A stretch of 64,000 nt of DNA, from assembly GCA_934047225.1 (NCBI GenBank), contig OW203989.1, positions 16,281,977 through 16,345,976 on the forward strand, in the 5' to 3' direction. Each line of letters begins with the position of its first letter. The first letter of the stretch is position 1. The notes under the pieces were generated by a model, which saw nothing but the letters and a program-made list of their open reading frames with translations, was not told where the DNA came from and did no database searches. The stretch is from Ypsolopha sequella (Eukaryota > Arthropoda > Insecta > Lepidoptera > Ypsolophidae). Below are positions 45,101-50,500 of the stretch, in pieces. A program made the translations under genes and the position numbers.

Positions 45101-45750
45101 TTAGTGTAGGAGAGCTTTAATAGTATTTAAGAGGATGGCATACCCTAGCAACTTTTTTTATTACCCGTCCAGCACAATAAGTCTAATGACAAAGATCTTA
45201 TTTGCTTTTCATAGAGGCGATTATATGTTGGCTCTTTGACCTCTTGTTCTTGGACGCGTAATACTAGTGATCACGCAGCGAAACAACAAAATGGTGTGTT
45301 TTTAGCTAATACTGAAATATTTTGTAGGGAAAAAAATATTGGATTTAGGTAACATCCCTTCATATTTCTATTGCCTATTTTATAAAAAAAATCAAGTTGA
45401 TCTCTTAACCGCGTCTTTGAAACGAACGTTTGAAAACCAACAAAAAGAAAGTGGAAAACATTTATTTTTTTGACAAAAGTATAAATCTTAAAACAATATT
45501 TATAGGTGGAATCCCTAGATAAAAGATCGATAAATCAAATATATTTTCTTCAATATGAGGAGAGACCTAGTTTCTTCCAATTAACCCTTGTAAACCTGGT
45601 GTTGTTGATGTTCTAGCGTCAGTATTTAAAATACTTATTATCTCGTTTCATTGTCGTAGTCAAGCGAGCGCAGCCACAATGAAGCGCTACTCGAGCGATG
45701 ACAGCCTGGTGATGGCGGCTCCACGAGGAGGGGAGCATCACGACCCTTGA
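9976..45750 (+). CDS. KIF19: Kinesin-8 family motor, KIF19-like (3' part of the gene, 12 exons)
   Basis: Exons, joined at GT-AG sites in compatible phase: 9976-10217, 14550-14723, 15656-15821, 17317-17432, 19992-20112, 38178-38344, 38937-39036, 40681-40758, 41281-41494, 42664-42790, 43450-43581, 45660-45750. Total 1,728 nt, that is 575 residues and TGA. Visible motifs are [16 protein letters not shown], a switch I region (NEHSSRGH), switch [30 protein letters not shown], a neck coiled coil ([19 protein letters not shown]) and tail motifs typical of KIF19 ([36 protein letters not shown]). KIF19 is a plus-end-directed, microtubule-depolymerising motor that limits cilium length; in an insect the expected sites are sensory cilia and sperm, which is inference. 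The P-loop half of the motor is missing and no start codon is visible, so the gene probably begins 5' of position 1. The tail is shorter than in vertebrate KIF19. Two exons head tandem arrays. Confidence 0.93.
10962..11175 (+). mobile_element. GGGTTCCTTACG dispersed repeat
   Basis: A 'gggttccttacgtgactgaagggtgcc' head, a 'tctgtctgtctgtcacaggggtc' tract and 'gttgaaattttcacagaatacgtg'; the same order as the copies at 19.7 kb (minus) and 62.76 kb. Confidence 0.65.
11259..11402 (+). mobile_element. LINE 3' end fragment (short C-terminal coding remnant)
   Basis: An open stretch reads [40 protein letters not shown] and RHFLELI, then TAA. The pattern 'P.L.NSLP...R......FK..LK.HL' is typical of the extreme C-terminus of non-LTR retrotransposon ORF2. 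It is followed by a long AT-rich tail. Confidence 0.6.
11996..12208 (+). mobile_element. GGGTTCCGTACTC dispersed repeat
   Basis: Begins 'agggttccgtactcagatgg', has 'ggcgctactattttagcggc' and ends with the 'gggtaccgtacccgttttgtgtgg' terminus; co-linear with 5,322-5,512. Confidence 0.6.
12836..13551. mobile_element. Long foldback element, ~328-bp near-perfect arms
   Basis: The left arm (about 12,836-13,163) reads 'aatcgggtctaccgcgatc ... ctccatgtgggagac'; the right arm (about 13,222-13,550) is its complement with only rare mismatches. The hinge contains a ~41-bp direct duplication of 'tgtgggagacaatttgaaac...actaaagtga' (13,140 and 13,181). Open frames within it are by-products of the palindrome. 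Confidence 0.88.
14222..14402. mobile_element. Foldback element carrying a tRNA-like sequence
   Basis: Outer arms CATTGCAGTATAGAAACGCA and GCGTTTCTATACTGCAATG, plus inner complementary arms 'tctggatgtgg / cacatccag', enclose the tRNA-like segment at 14,278-14,351. The paired sequence runs continuously into the tRNA acceptor stem (tgaaccggga / tcccggttca). Confidence 0.8.
14278..14351 (-). tRNA. tRNA-like sequence (degenerate; anticodon region resembles Thr-GGT)
   Basis: Minus-strand reading: ACCGGGA acceptor, TAGCTCAGTTGGTAGAGC D arm, ATCGC-CCGGTAA-GCGAG anticodon arm and GGTTCGAATCCC B box. The anticodon loop has C rather than T at position 33, and the T stem cannot pair fully once TCCCGGT is used for the acceptor, so it is a tRNA relic or tRNA-derived module rather than a convincing functional gene. 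Confidence 0.45.
14550..14723 (+). CDS. KIF19: KIF19-like exon B: switch II (DLAGSE) and HINRS helix
   Basis: The acceptor is ttttttccag and the donor AG|GTATGT; the length is 174 nt, so phase is kept. It encodes a strand ending [16 protein letters not shown], then a short loop, then [21 protein letters not shown]. Loop L11 between DLAGSE and GAHINRS appears about four residues shorter than in KIF19 of other animals as I know it. Confidence 0.95.
14724..15655 (+). other. KIF19-like intron between exons B and C
   Basis: AT-rich. The segment 15,395-15,640 carries a 'cacaccacgctcaggattcttatttaa' repeat related to the 6.2 kb region. No exon seen. Confidence 0.65.
15656..15821 (+). CDS. KIF19: KIF19-like exon C: L12/alpha5 microtubule-binding segment
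   Basis: The acceptor is cttgtatccag and the exon ends AACAGG|GTAACT. It encodes [19 protein letters not shown], then AMIAHVAP and a final [15 protein letters not shown] that closes the motor core. The sequence right after the exon end is not unique intron: it is the start of a second, broken copy of this exon, and that copy supplies the GT of the 5' splice site. Confidence 0.94.
15822..16050 (+). pseudogene. Two broken tandem copies of KIF19-like exon C
   Basis: Copy 2 begins at 15822 with GTAACTACCGCGACTCGAAG, directly abutting the true exon. It lacks about 24 nt (the segment encoding the HVAPGIG region) and carries substitutions. Copy 3 begins at 15962 and stops matching near 16050. Neither copy keeps the frame of the exon, and there is no acceptor-like tract between copies. 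Both are likely intronic pseudo-exons removed with the intron that ends at 17316. Confidence 0.85.
16460..16545 (+). mobile_element. SINE fragment
   Basis: 'ggcagcggtagttcag...gggttcgaa...gcgtgcaccattt...ttcggaatttatgtacc' matches the head and first body motif of the tRNA-derived SINE at 9.3-9.6 kb; the rest is missing. Confidence 0.6.
17317..17432 (+). CDS. KIF19: KIF19-like exon D: neck coiled coil
   Basis: The acceptor is tatttttag and the donor AG|GTACCT. It encodes [20 protein letters not shown] followed by [13 protein letters not shown]. This aligns with the conserved KIF19 neck (SYHIAQYTSII, then DLR.EI.RLK), which places the gene in the KIF19 branch rather than KIF18/Klp67A. Confidence 0.92.
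18709..18915. mobile_element. Foldback element, copy 2 (conserved core, different arms)
   Basis: Arms TCCTGTTACATATCTTAGAA...AACCACCAGAAACATAGA and the exact complement ending TAAGATATGTAACAGGA enclose the same core as at 3.3 and 55.5 kb (TGTCGAATTCCGATTGTCTA, GTTCGCACTTGAAGTG). The arms differ in sequence from the other copies but match each other. Confidence 0.85.
19240..19880. mobile_element. Cluster of three GGGTTCCGTACC-family repeats
   Basis: A minus-orientation piece (19,240-19,320), a full plus-orientation copy (19,452-19,708: gggttccgtacccaaatggt ... cactgtctgtctgtc-type tract ... gaggccgattcgcacttggcc) and a minus-orientation piece (19,735-19,880). The full copy is nearly the reverse complement of 54,462-54,775. 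Confidence 0.7.
19992..20112 (+). CDS. KIF19: KIF19-like exon E: stalk segment
   Basis: The acceptor is tttatttatag and the donor CAG|GTATAG. It encodes a charged stretch ending [15 protein letters not shown], corresponding to the KIF19 segment LREQLASAFQEQ. The exon ends on a codon boundary. The intron that follows is 18 kb long and carries the satellite region. Confidence 0.88.
20640..21090 (+). mobile_element. Dispersed repeat 'agattaaattatgt', copy 1
   Basis: Co-linear with 48,722-49,165: 'aaaaccatttcgagattta', 'tgtgacgtcactt', 'gctatcaagata', 'aatggttaatttatatacca', 'aaaatggcgtatattctct'. No coding capacity. Confidence 0.75.
21840..21912 (+). mobile_element. GGGTTCC repeat terminus
   Basis: 'tagggttccatacccgttttgtgtgg ... 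acggaaccctttgtacgcgtgtccaactcgcat'. Confidence 0.55.
21990..27870 (+). mobile_element. Satellite-bearing repeat element
   Basis: The left flank (21,990-22,420: 'aggaacgctggggttgtaac', 'gaaccctgctcagagttgat', 'gcgaaccacttttaacgg', 'agcagccgtgggcacatac') matches, in reverse orientation, 37,700-38,098 and 42,797-43,215. Downstream the element passes into a long ~160-bp tandem array. I see no open reading frame; class unknown (a non-autonomous Helitron-like or MITE-like element with an internal minisatellite is possible). Confidence 0.7.
22560..27850 (+). repeat. Satellite array, ~160-bp unit, about 33 units
   Basis: Each unit contains CCTGAACCTTAAAAGACTTT, GATAGGCATGCACCTGT, TATAGGTCTCATGCTGTAGC and AATTCATCTGGAAGTT, with AT-rich linkers; the period is 158-162 bp. 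A divergent two-unit block ('cattaaaacgattgacac', 'gcaaaccgcttttaacgcgc', 'gacagaagtcaatttgatac') recurs at about 22,929, 24,539, 25,667 and 27,277, giving a higher-order spacing of 1,610, 1,128 and 1,610 bp. Confidence 0.95.
27880..28260. other. Right flank of the satellite element
   Basis: Contains two inverted-looking words, 'gccacctagcgtgtagtag' and 'ctaccacctagcttgtagtag', near 27,940-28,025; otherwise AT-rich with no gene. Confidence 0.4.
28376..28440 (+). mobile_element. GGGTTCGATACCCG repeat terminus
   Basis: 'agggttcgatacccgtattgtgtggtggtacggaatcctttgttcgcgagtccgg', the family terminus. A tRNA-like word 'gggaatcgaacccggg' lies just upstream at 28,270. Confidence 0.55.
28530..28780 (+). 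mobile_element. Possible LINE C-terminal fragment
   Basis: Plus-strand reading from 28,574: [40 protein letters not shown], then [20 protein letters not shown] and a stop. The order 'EC..L...I.F..P...LR...LL..P..R.......P' resembles the C-terminal end of some non-LTR retrotransposon proteins. No start, no upstream domain; treat as a relic. Confidence 0.45.
28900..31440. other. Intronic stretch without recognised features
   Basis: AT-rich with short open frames only; nothing matches a family I recognise. It includes a somewhat GC-richer segment at 29,190-29,340. Confidence 0.5.
31441..31683 (+). pseudogene. Transposon-associated conserved C-terminal protein fragment
   Basis: Open stretch [78 protein letters not shown] and a stop. 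The sequence pattern (VHK.LIHG, IGQ.SEEAQ.ARNK, R.H.TRK.SR..TN.D, LL.SSDP) is one I associate with repetitive, transposon-like proteins of insects. There is no upstream coding context, so it reads as a relic. The 1 kb distance to a THAP exon may be meaningful or chance. Confidence 0.5.
32651..32742 (+). pseudogene. THAP zinc-finger first exon with an in-frame stop
   Basis: ATG GTG CGT TAG, then [20 protein letters not shown] and FPSDEPR to a canonical donor AG|GTAAGG. M-x-x-x-C-S-x-x-G-C ... F-x-F-P is the start of a C2CH THAP DNA-binding domain, found in P-element-type transposases and host proteins. Codon 4 is TAG, so it cannot be translated as is. The downstream exon with the rest of the finger was not found. 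Confidence 0.6.
33092..33118. repeat. (TA)n microsatellite
   Basis: An uninterrupted TA run within 'catttgatatacatatat...'. No other feature at this spot. Confidence 0.75.
33822..33954. repeat. Perfect 61-bp hairpin
   Basis: Left arm TATAGTATTATTAAAACAAT ... CCCTCGGTATGG (33,822-33,882), 11-nt loop, right arm its exact complement (33,894-33,954). A transcript would form a 61-bp duplex without a mismatch. Confidence 0.9.
34276..34895 (+). mobile_element. 620-bp hAT-type non-autonomous element with 8-bp target duplication
   Basis: Terminal repeats CAGTGTTG ... CAACACTG are flanked by CATGTCTG on both sides (34,268-34,275 and 34,896-34,903). Subterminal regions are rich in the word TACGGCAATTTG in both orientations, as expected for transposase-binding sites. 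It contains a small open frame at 34,715-34,798. Confidence 0.85.
34715..34798 (+). pseudogene. Short transposase-like N-terminal remnant inside the hAT-type element
   Basis: ATG opens [20 protein letters not shown] followed by IKQIFFL and TAA. An acidic start followed by a Lys-rich, nuclear-signal-like patch would fit the N-terminus of a transposase whose body was deleted. Its length (27 codons) is too small to prove this. Confidence 0.4.
35228..35520 (-). mobile_element. tRNA-derived SINE, degenerate copy
   Basis: Same order of motifs as the 9.3-9.6 kb SINE: 'gaggtgtttctgagtgtgg', 'acacccatgtttcaccaacaa', 'cagcatgatgggtggtgag', 'gtgtgcccatacggaatttgaaccc'. The tRNA head is eroded. Confidence 0.7.
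35543..36126. mobile_element. TACAGTCAGC-type MITE (Tc1/mariner-like), 584 bp
   Basis: Termini CAGTCAGCAAAATATATAGG and AAATCTTTTTGCTGACTG are flanked by TA. Inner inverted pieces are 'cctagcgcaaacactttgatc' / 'gatcaaagtgtttggcctg' and 'cagtattagtgaggttcataa' / 'ataaacctcactaatactg'. Shares its inner part with 48,610-49,735. Confidence 0.82.
37075..37152. repeat. Small inverted-repeat element
   Basis: 'cgcgccatctata' near 37,075 and 'tactagatggcgcg' near 37,145 form short terminal inverted repeats around 'gatgacgtcaaatag'. Confidence 0.5.
37390..38098 (-). mobile_element. Short relative of the satellite-bearing element (2-3 units)
   Basis: Reading on the minus strand: 'agatagtcattcataaactc' terminus, 'gcgaaccacttttaacga', 'cagcagtcgtgggcacacac', then two or three units with 'catacacctgtacaagtctc' and 'agcaaatcatctgg', matching in order the 22.0-22.6 kb region. 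It ends about 80 bp upstream of KIF19-like exon F. Confidence 0.75.
38178..38344 (+). CDS. KIF19: KIF19-like exon F: stalk coiled coil
   Basis: The acceptor is tttttaaacag and the donor ATAG|GTGAGA. It encodes [19 protein letters not shown], then [19 protein letters not shown], matching the KIF19 region DVRRRLLELE...HLLTIAGW in spacing and character. A repeat-element end lies about 80 bp upstream of the acceptor. Confidence 0.9.
38345..40680 (+). other. KIF19-like introns around exon G
   Basis: No additional exon recognised. Contains a 12-G run at 38,592-38,603 next to 'gggcaccgggatttct', and AT-rich sequence without named repeats. Confidence 0.5.
38937..39036 (+). CDS. KIF19: KIF19-like exon G: acidic/Ala-rich stalk segment
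   Basis: The acceptor is tgctagcag and the donor CAA|GTTAGT. It encodes [20 protein letters not shown] and then [13 protein letters not shown]. The phases (1 nt in, codon boundary out) fit the neighbouring exons. Its sequence alone is weakly diagnostic; the call rests on phase, GC content and position. Confidence 0.82.
40681..40758 (+). CDS. KIF19: KIF19-like exon H: short coiled-coil exon
   Basis: The acceptor is tgtgttttag and the donor CAG|GTCGGT; 78 nt, 26 codons. It encodes [20 protein letters not shown] followed by GAQLEQ, a strongly helical, heptad-like stretch corresponding to the KIF19 segment before LP.RI.S. Confidence 0.85.
41281..41494 (+). CDS. KIF19: KIF19-like exon I: conserved LPxRIxS / HELE tail motif
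   Basis: The acceptor is tgtactcag and the donor AAG|GTAGGA. It encodes [32 protein letters not shown] and later [15 protein letters not shown]. This is the best-conserved non-motor block of KIF19 (LPRRI.S..REVL.LLCRVHELE ... CDEII..QR). GC content is far above the surrounding intron. Confidence 0.93.
41586..42130 (+). mobile_element. tRNA-derived SINE split by a MITE
   Basis: SINE head and body ('tagctggcccctcaatcttgag', 'ggttcgatccccggtcaggcatgcaccaataag', 'aaggaaaacatcgtgaggtaac') are interrupted at about 41,746 and resume at about 42,016 ('gtgcccgaagaacggcgatagg', 'caccacccatcatgatggg', 'ggggattcatgtcgtgacg'). Confidence 0.8.
41746..42016. mobile_element. ~270-bp TIR element nested in the SINE
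   Basis: Arms CAAGGTGACTTTTTGATCAT...CAAATTCATACTGG and CCAGTATGAATTTGGACGAT...AAAAATTCACCTTG. Inner complementary words are 'aataacaattttggtgaaat' and 'atttcaccaaaattgttatt'. TATAT-like sequence sits on each side. Confidence 0.78.
42254..42515. mobile_element. CAACGTGTAACAG MITE, copy 3
   Basis: 262 bp between TA dinucleotides; TIRs CAACGTGTAACAGAAAGGTG / TTACACCTTTCTGTTACACGTTG; loop in the orientation opposite to copy 1. Confidence 0.88.
42664..42790 (+). CDS. KIF19: KIF19-like exon [16 protein letters not shown] segment
   Basis: The acceptor is aatttgtttag and the donor AACAG|GTATAC. It encodes [20 protein letters not shown] followed by [20 protein letters not shown], corresponding to the KIF19 block VPQRLEELYEVYLRELEEG. 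A repeat element begins 6 bp after the exon end. Confidence 0.9.
42797..43215 (-). mobile_element. Element related to the satellite-bearing repeat, no satellite units
   Basis: 'agatagtcgttcataaactc' begins 6 bp after the exon J donor. It continues through 'gttcaaaaatgaactcgcgt', 'caacatcaactctgagcaggg' and 'acgaccccagtgttcctacc', which mirror 37,940-38,098 and 22,000-22,200. Confidence 0.7.
43450..43581 (+). CDS. KIF19: KIF19-like exon K: Ser/Gly-rich C-terminal segment (head of a 12-copy array)
   Basis: The acceptor is attccaacag and the donor ACAG|GTGAGT. It encodes [20 protein letters not shown], then [20 protein letters not shown]. It is the first of twelve tandem copies; only this one has a clear acceptor with an upstream pyrimidine-rich tract. 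The frame reaches TGA just past the donor, so splicing is required. Confidence 0.85.
43582..45120 (+). repeat. 135-bp tandem array of KIF19-like exon K plus its 5' splice site
   Basis: Copies of TAGCTCCAGCGGGTCTAGCT begin at 43621 and then every 135 bp (43756, 43891, 44026 ... 44971). With the native exon this makes twelve copies. Each unit holds about 93 nt of exon and 42 nt of intron, including a donor that reads GTGAGT or GTGAAT. A recurring C/T variant (gcgcctccgc against gcgcccccgc) shows the copies are not identical. The last copy is strongly diverged after about 45040. Forward reading in the exon frame is stopped at every donor. Because 135 is divisible by 3, an empty antisense frame stays open through the array; it is not a gene. 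Confidence 0.95.
45121..45659 (+). other. Intron between array K and the terminal KIF19-like exon
   Basis: AT-rich; I see nothing else in it. Confidence 0.55.
45660..45750 (+). CDS. KIF19: KIF19-like exon L: terminal coding exon with stop
   Basis: The acceptor is cattgtcgtag; the exon completes the split Ser codon AG|T and encodes [20 protein letters not shown] then PRGGEHHDP and TGA at 45748-45750. A second AG 5 nt downstream would give a shorter end ([11 protein letters not shown]); the first reading is preferred because it is longer and keeps a KRYSSDDSL phosphosite-like motif. Confidence 0.78.
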
Positions 45751-46190
45751 ACACTCGCTGTTGATCCCGTGTGCTGTCCTTATACTGTCAGGTTTGTGAC
45801 ATTATTGCAGGCGAAAGCCTTTTCTTGCTGGCCCTATGGGTTTGGGGGAAGCATTCATGTATGATGTGATGTGATTCGTTATTTCGTGGGATTTTGAAGA
45901 ACGTTGTTCTTCATGTTGCTGGTTTGTGAAAGTCTTCTATAGATTGTTTGTATTCAAAGTACTTTTTTAGCGTTTTAATGTGTCTATAGTATAAAAGATT
46001 TAATGTTCTGACTAAGTTTCGTAATTATGTTGTACCATGACTTCCAGCATGTAAAAGATATCTCCTATCTTTCGAGATATAATTATTACAGTACTTAAAA
46101 ATGTTATAATTATTTTTTTACCTTTAATTATTAAGATAAATGTTGTTGCGTTTTTTAGTTTTCCAATAAATGTATTTGTGTATAATGCAT
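45751..46190 (+). other. KIF19-like 3' UTR
   Basis: AT-rich sequence after the stop with no open frame of interest. A canonical AATAAA lies at 46165-46170 followed by a TG/T-rich stretch (tgtatttgtgtataatg), consistent with cleavage near 46185-46195. Confidence 0.7.
46165..46170 (+). terminator. Poly(A) signal of the KIF19-like gene
   Basis: AATAAA preceded by ttttccaat and followed by a GT-rich element, about 415 bp past the stop codon. Confidence 0.65.
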
Positions 46191-46241
46191 ACCAATTGTT
46201 TGATTTAATTAAAATAATACAACAATAACATTTTAAATCAG

Positions 46242-46247
46242 TTTATT
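46242..46247 (-). terminator. Candidate poly(A) signal of the channel gene
   Basis: TTTATT on the plus strand is AATAAA on the minus strand, about 1,055 bp past the channel stop codon. Other minus-strand AATAAA-like words exist in this AT-rich stretch, so the choice is uncertain. Confidence 0.4.
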
Positions 46248-47302
46248 TAAGAAAAACAAAAAATAATAAATCTTATTGTTTCTTTGAAACTTTAGAAGCG
46301 ACGTGGTATTTCATAAATAAGTATAAAATACTTTGCAATAATTTCATTATTCGAGCACATTCTTTCAGATACTACAAAATGTAAATAAACATGTTATACA
46401 TTAACTATTATATATATTTAAAAATCTAAATTGGTAACGTAAACTTAACAATTATAACATTCTTACACATACTCGCCAGCGTAAAGCAATAAGTATGTAC
46501 ATTATTTGTAACAATGGCCACAGCCGATTGAACTGGCTATTACTTACTTAAATGCTCATCCATTGAAACTTATCTAAACGAATTACTCATATTAATCTCA
46601 CGGGTATGTCTCGTATGACTTACATCTGTCGGCGTCAGGTCTGCTTTGTTTGATAATTAGTAAAACAAAACTTATTTATTCTCATGTATGCAGAAAAAAT
46701 CACGTGTTGATATGTTAATATAACTTGTAGTTGATATTTGATGTTAATTTTGAAGAGGTAAATTACTCGCACAATAGTGTATGAATTCGTTCATAATAAA
46801 AAATGGAATGTGGTAGAAAACTGAAAGATCTGGGGATCTAAAAAGGTCGACTTGGGTGAATCATAAAATGATTTGAAAGTAGGATAGAGTCAGAGTTTTT
46901 TCACGCGTGCAAAAGAGACGGCATTAGAACAGAATCATAATGTGATTCATGCAAAACGGCCTTTTTAGAGGACCTGGTAAGCGAGCAATGAAATCATTCA
47001 ATTGAATGAAACGACTCCGATCATAAGATACCTACTATAATCGGAACAGGAGAATAGGGACCAATCAAAAGCAATAAACAATAATCACATAGAAAAAAAT
47101 AATAAACAAAAGAAATGCCACAGGGAAATAAACTCGGGATCGCTCATCGATCAACAAATCCGTTTCTGACGTCATTATAAGTTTGGCGGTTTCTTTGAGA
47201 CCTTGTCACTTACGGAACAACGTATTCAGCAGGTATACTTACAAGGTATTAACTTTGGTATACCAGAAGGCACAACGATTCAATTCGGCAAGGTTTAACA
47301 GA
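46248..47302 (-). other. Probable 3' UTR of the channel gene / convergent spacer
   Basis: AT-rich, with no coding exon seen on either strand. It lies between the channel stop codon (47303-47305, minus) and the candidate minus-strand AATAAA. Confidence 0.45.
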
Positions 47303-47548
47303 TCACAGGCAGTAAACAAAGGTCCAGTAGATGATATTGAAGAAGACGAAGGCGAGAGGGAAGCAGACCCGAGAGCGCTTGTCGATCCATGTGGCTATCT
47401 CCTGAGGAGTCATGGTCGTCCAGTTGTGGTGTTTGGGTAAAGCATCGTCTGAACCCTCGCTGCCATTGCCGGGCGGCTGCTTCCCCGGCATCAACTCGTC
47501 GTAGCTCTGCGTCGTGATCGTCGGAAGGTTCAATGCAGACGGGAAGCT
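47303..47548 (-). CDS. Channel exon 7: end of cytoplasmic loop, TM4 and stop
   Basis: The acceptor (minus) is cctcaccag. It encodes SFPSALNLPTITTQSYDELM ... EIATWIDKRSRVCFPLAFVF then FNIIYWTFVYCL and TGA at 47305-47303. IDKRSR..FP..F..FN..YW is the standard Cys-loop TM4 ending. Confidence 0.94.
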   Translation of the reverse strand, partial: SFPSALNLPTITTQSYDELMPGKQPPGNGSEGSDDALPKHHNWTTMTPQEIATWIDKRSRVCFPLAFVFFNIIYWTFVYCL

Positions 47549-50500
47549 CTGGTGAGGTCGAGTACAGGAAAATTAACGAAGGTCACCTCAGGTCGGTATG
47601 CTAATCGGTTCATCGATTTCAAATACGCCTAATGTGGTGTCAATTCAGTTTTAGTTCATCGTGTCGTGTCGTGACTAACGACGCGATGTGGGTTACTAAT
47701 TATTATGACTGGCATGCGAGGGTTTTATTCAGGAAAATTAAATGACAATTCATGTAATTTCTGTACATATTAAGGGGGAAAATGTTGCAATTGGAAATAA
47801 AACGACAGTCTTTGGTATATCCATGTATACAGTTTGAACCAAACGAATGTAGGGAAAGTACCCTAAAAATTATAGATAGCAAATTTTACGAGTACTTACA
47901 GGAATCTATATTTTATTTTAAAAGTAAAGAAAAACTGCGTTCAAATAATTTGAAAAATTACATGCCTGAACCTGGAATTGAATAGGAAAAATGTGTAAAA
48001 AGCACCTATATTTTTATGATACCGGTCGATAGGGTCATTTGTAAGAACTAAAATCTTCTGAGTAACATAGCATTCTAAATTAAAGAAGATCATAAAATTA
48101 AATATTTTGATACCTTCTGTCAGATCGTTATCATAAAAGTACAGGCTGTTTTTAATACATTTTCCCGGTTCAGGCAGGTGATTCTTCAAATTTCGTTGAA
48201 TGAAGTTTTTCTTTATTTTAAAAATAAAGTAAAGGTTCCTTTATTCAATATTTAGGGCACTTTCCATCCGTCTGGTTCAACTTGTAGTTATCAAAAAAAT
48301 ATATCTATATTTTCTAACTTTTATGAAGATTCATTTATTTACTGTAAATAAAATATTTTGTAACCCTCTATTTAACTATATTTTAGATTTATTATTGATT
48401 ATCTCTCGAGTAGTTGTTTTTTTTCTTCTTTATAAAATTCGTCGAATGATATAAGCGATATAGAAAAAATCGTGTTTTATTTCAACTAGACGCCGAATTT
48501 GTTACAATAAAAACCTGAGCGCGTGATATTTTGGGTTTGTCGTAGAAGCATCTACAGAGCGCGTTATTTTACATAATGAAACGTCATAGAGTTCAGTTTT
48601 ACTCAAGGCTAAACGTCAGTCGCTTAGCGCAAAGTGCATAACTGAATTTTGTTTTTTTTGTTTAGAACAACTTTGGTTTTGAAGCTAAAAATTGAAAAAC
48701 CATTTGGTATGTGGCAAATCGCTTAGATTAAATTATGTTGAAGTGTGTTAATTCAAAAACCATTTCGAGATTTAAGTTTAATAAGTCGTATTTTCAAACT
48801 TTTGGTCTAAAAAATCTCATGATGATGAATACTTTTACGAAAAAGCTGCAATTTCCATTTGCCTTCGTGTGACGTCACTTAAGAAAACGCTGTTTAGAAA
48901 TGTACCCTTTGCTATCAAGATAAATTTATGATAATTTGCTTCCGACTGATTTGACAGGTGGGTGACAGACGAGAAGACAGACAGAGACAGACAACTTTTT
49001 TTTATAAGCAATCACACATCAGTATAATGTCTAAAATTCTCAAGTTAAGTAATAACCGAAAAATCTTTTTAAACAAATCATATAAAAAATAATGGTTAAT
49101 TTATATACCAAAATAATTAAAACTGTGTCCTAAAATGGCGTATATTCTCTTAAAAAAATTAAAAATAAAATCTTTTTGAAATTAAGCTATGGGAATCGAC
49201 GCCAAAAGTTCAGTATTAGTAAGATTTATAAAGCATGAGTTTAAAATATAATGACTAATGTCATGATCTTGTCCAAACAAAGTTAAAATGACATTTAAAG
49301 TTGGTTTTGAAAAGATCATGACTAATTGTGTATAGGTATACAATTTCAAACTTTTCTTCATAAACTATTGGCGTCAATTGTCACAGACCAAAATGTTTTT
49401 TTATTATTTCTTAACAACAAAAACAAAATTAAAAAATTATAGGGTGTATTTATACTAAGTATTTATATAAATTTTCATTTTGTTATTAAACTTGTATAAT
49501 TCTTTGTCTGTTCTTCTTCTCTGTGTACACCTGTATGATTACTTGGTTTATGTTTCTTTTTCCTATTGTGATGGTTTTGCTGTCAGAAATCTCTGTTTAG
49601 AGATAAGCTCGCTAATGCGCATCTTTTTTCACTGTAATTTTATTTATGTTTATATTTCCTTGTGTGTACGTGTGTGTAAATAATTAAGAAAAGTTAAGTT
49701 ATGCACTTTGTGCTAAGCGACTGGCGAAATGAGGTCTCAATCTCGGGTCACCCATGCCCTTAAATAGAAAATTACCTATAGATATAATAAAATATTAAAT
49801 AAGGCAAATTCATGGGTAAATTTACTCTTAACTTCCTATATAAAGTATAAAAAACATTACTTTTCGATTGCAAAATTTACAATGTAAATGCTATTGAAAT
49901 CTGAATAAATACATTCAGTAAATCGCAATTCAACTCACGGTCAAGGGCGTTTGATGACATACATTCAGTAATCTCGGTAAAATACTCGCGTTATAGGAAT
50001 GGGTCGGAAATATCTAAAATTTTAACCGGTTGGAAAAACTATCTTTGAACACCGTGCATCGCGTACCAAGAATAGTGTTAAGCGGTTGCGCCAAAATGCT
50101 TTCACGTTTGAACAATTTAGTATATTAAATCAAAATATTTTTAATAATTTTTCAATGCAAGTGCTCGTAAAGGCCCACTTTTTATGCATCAAAACCGAAT
50201 AGAAAGTCGATTATTTCGCCCTAGGGCTTTTTTTTTCAGTTTATTTATAATGGTTGGCTAACCTGCAACCTTTCCTTTGTACCAAAAATTTTATACTTTT
50301 TTTTTCCACTGTTTAACGGCTCTGGATACAGTCCTTTTGAGCCAATCATAATTTAAAGTTCACAAGATTATATTTGTTTTATTTCCTCACACTACGCATT
50401 GAAAAACGTAGTATGATACACGGGCGTAAGAGCAATAAATTATTCGTTTACGTTTAACCTCGTAATTTATTCCTTTTCGCCCTTGTAACATAAACTACTA

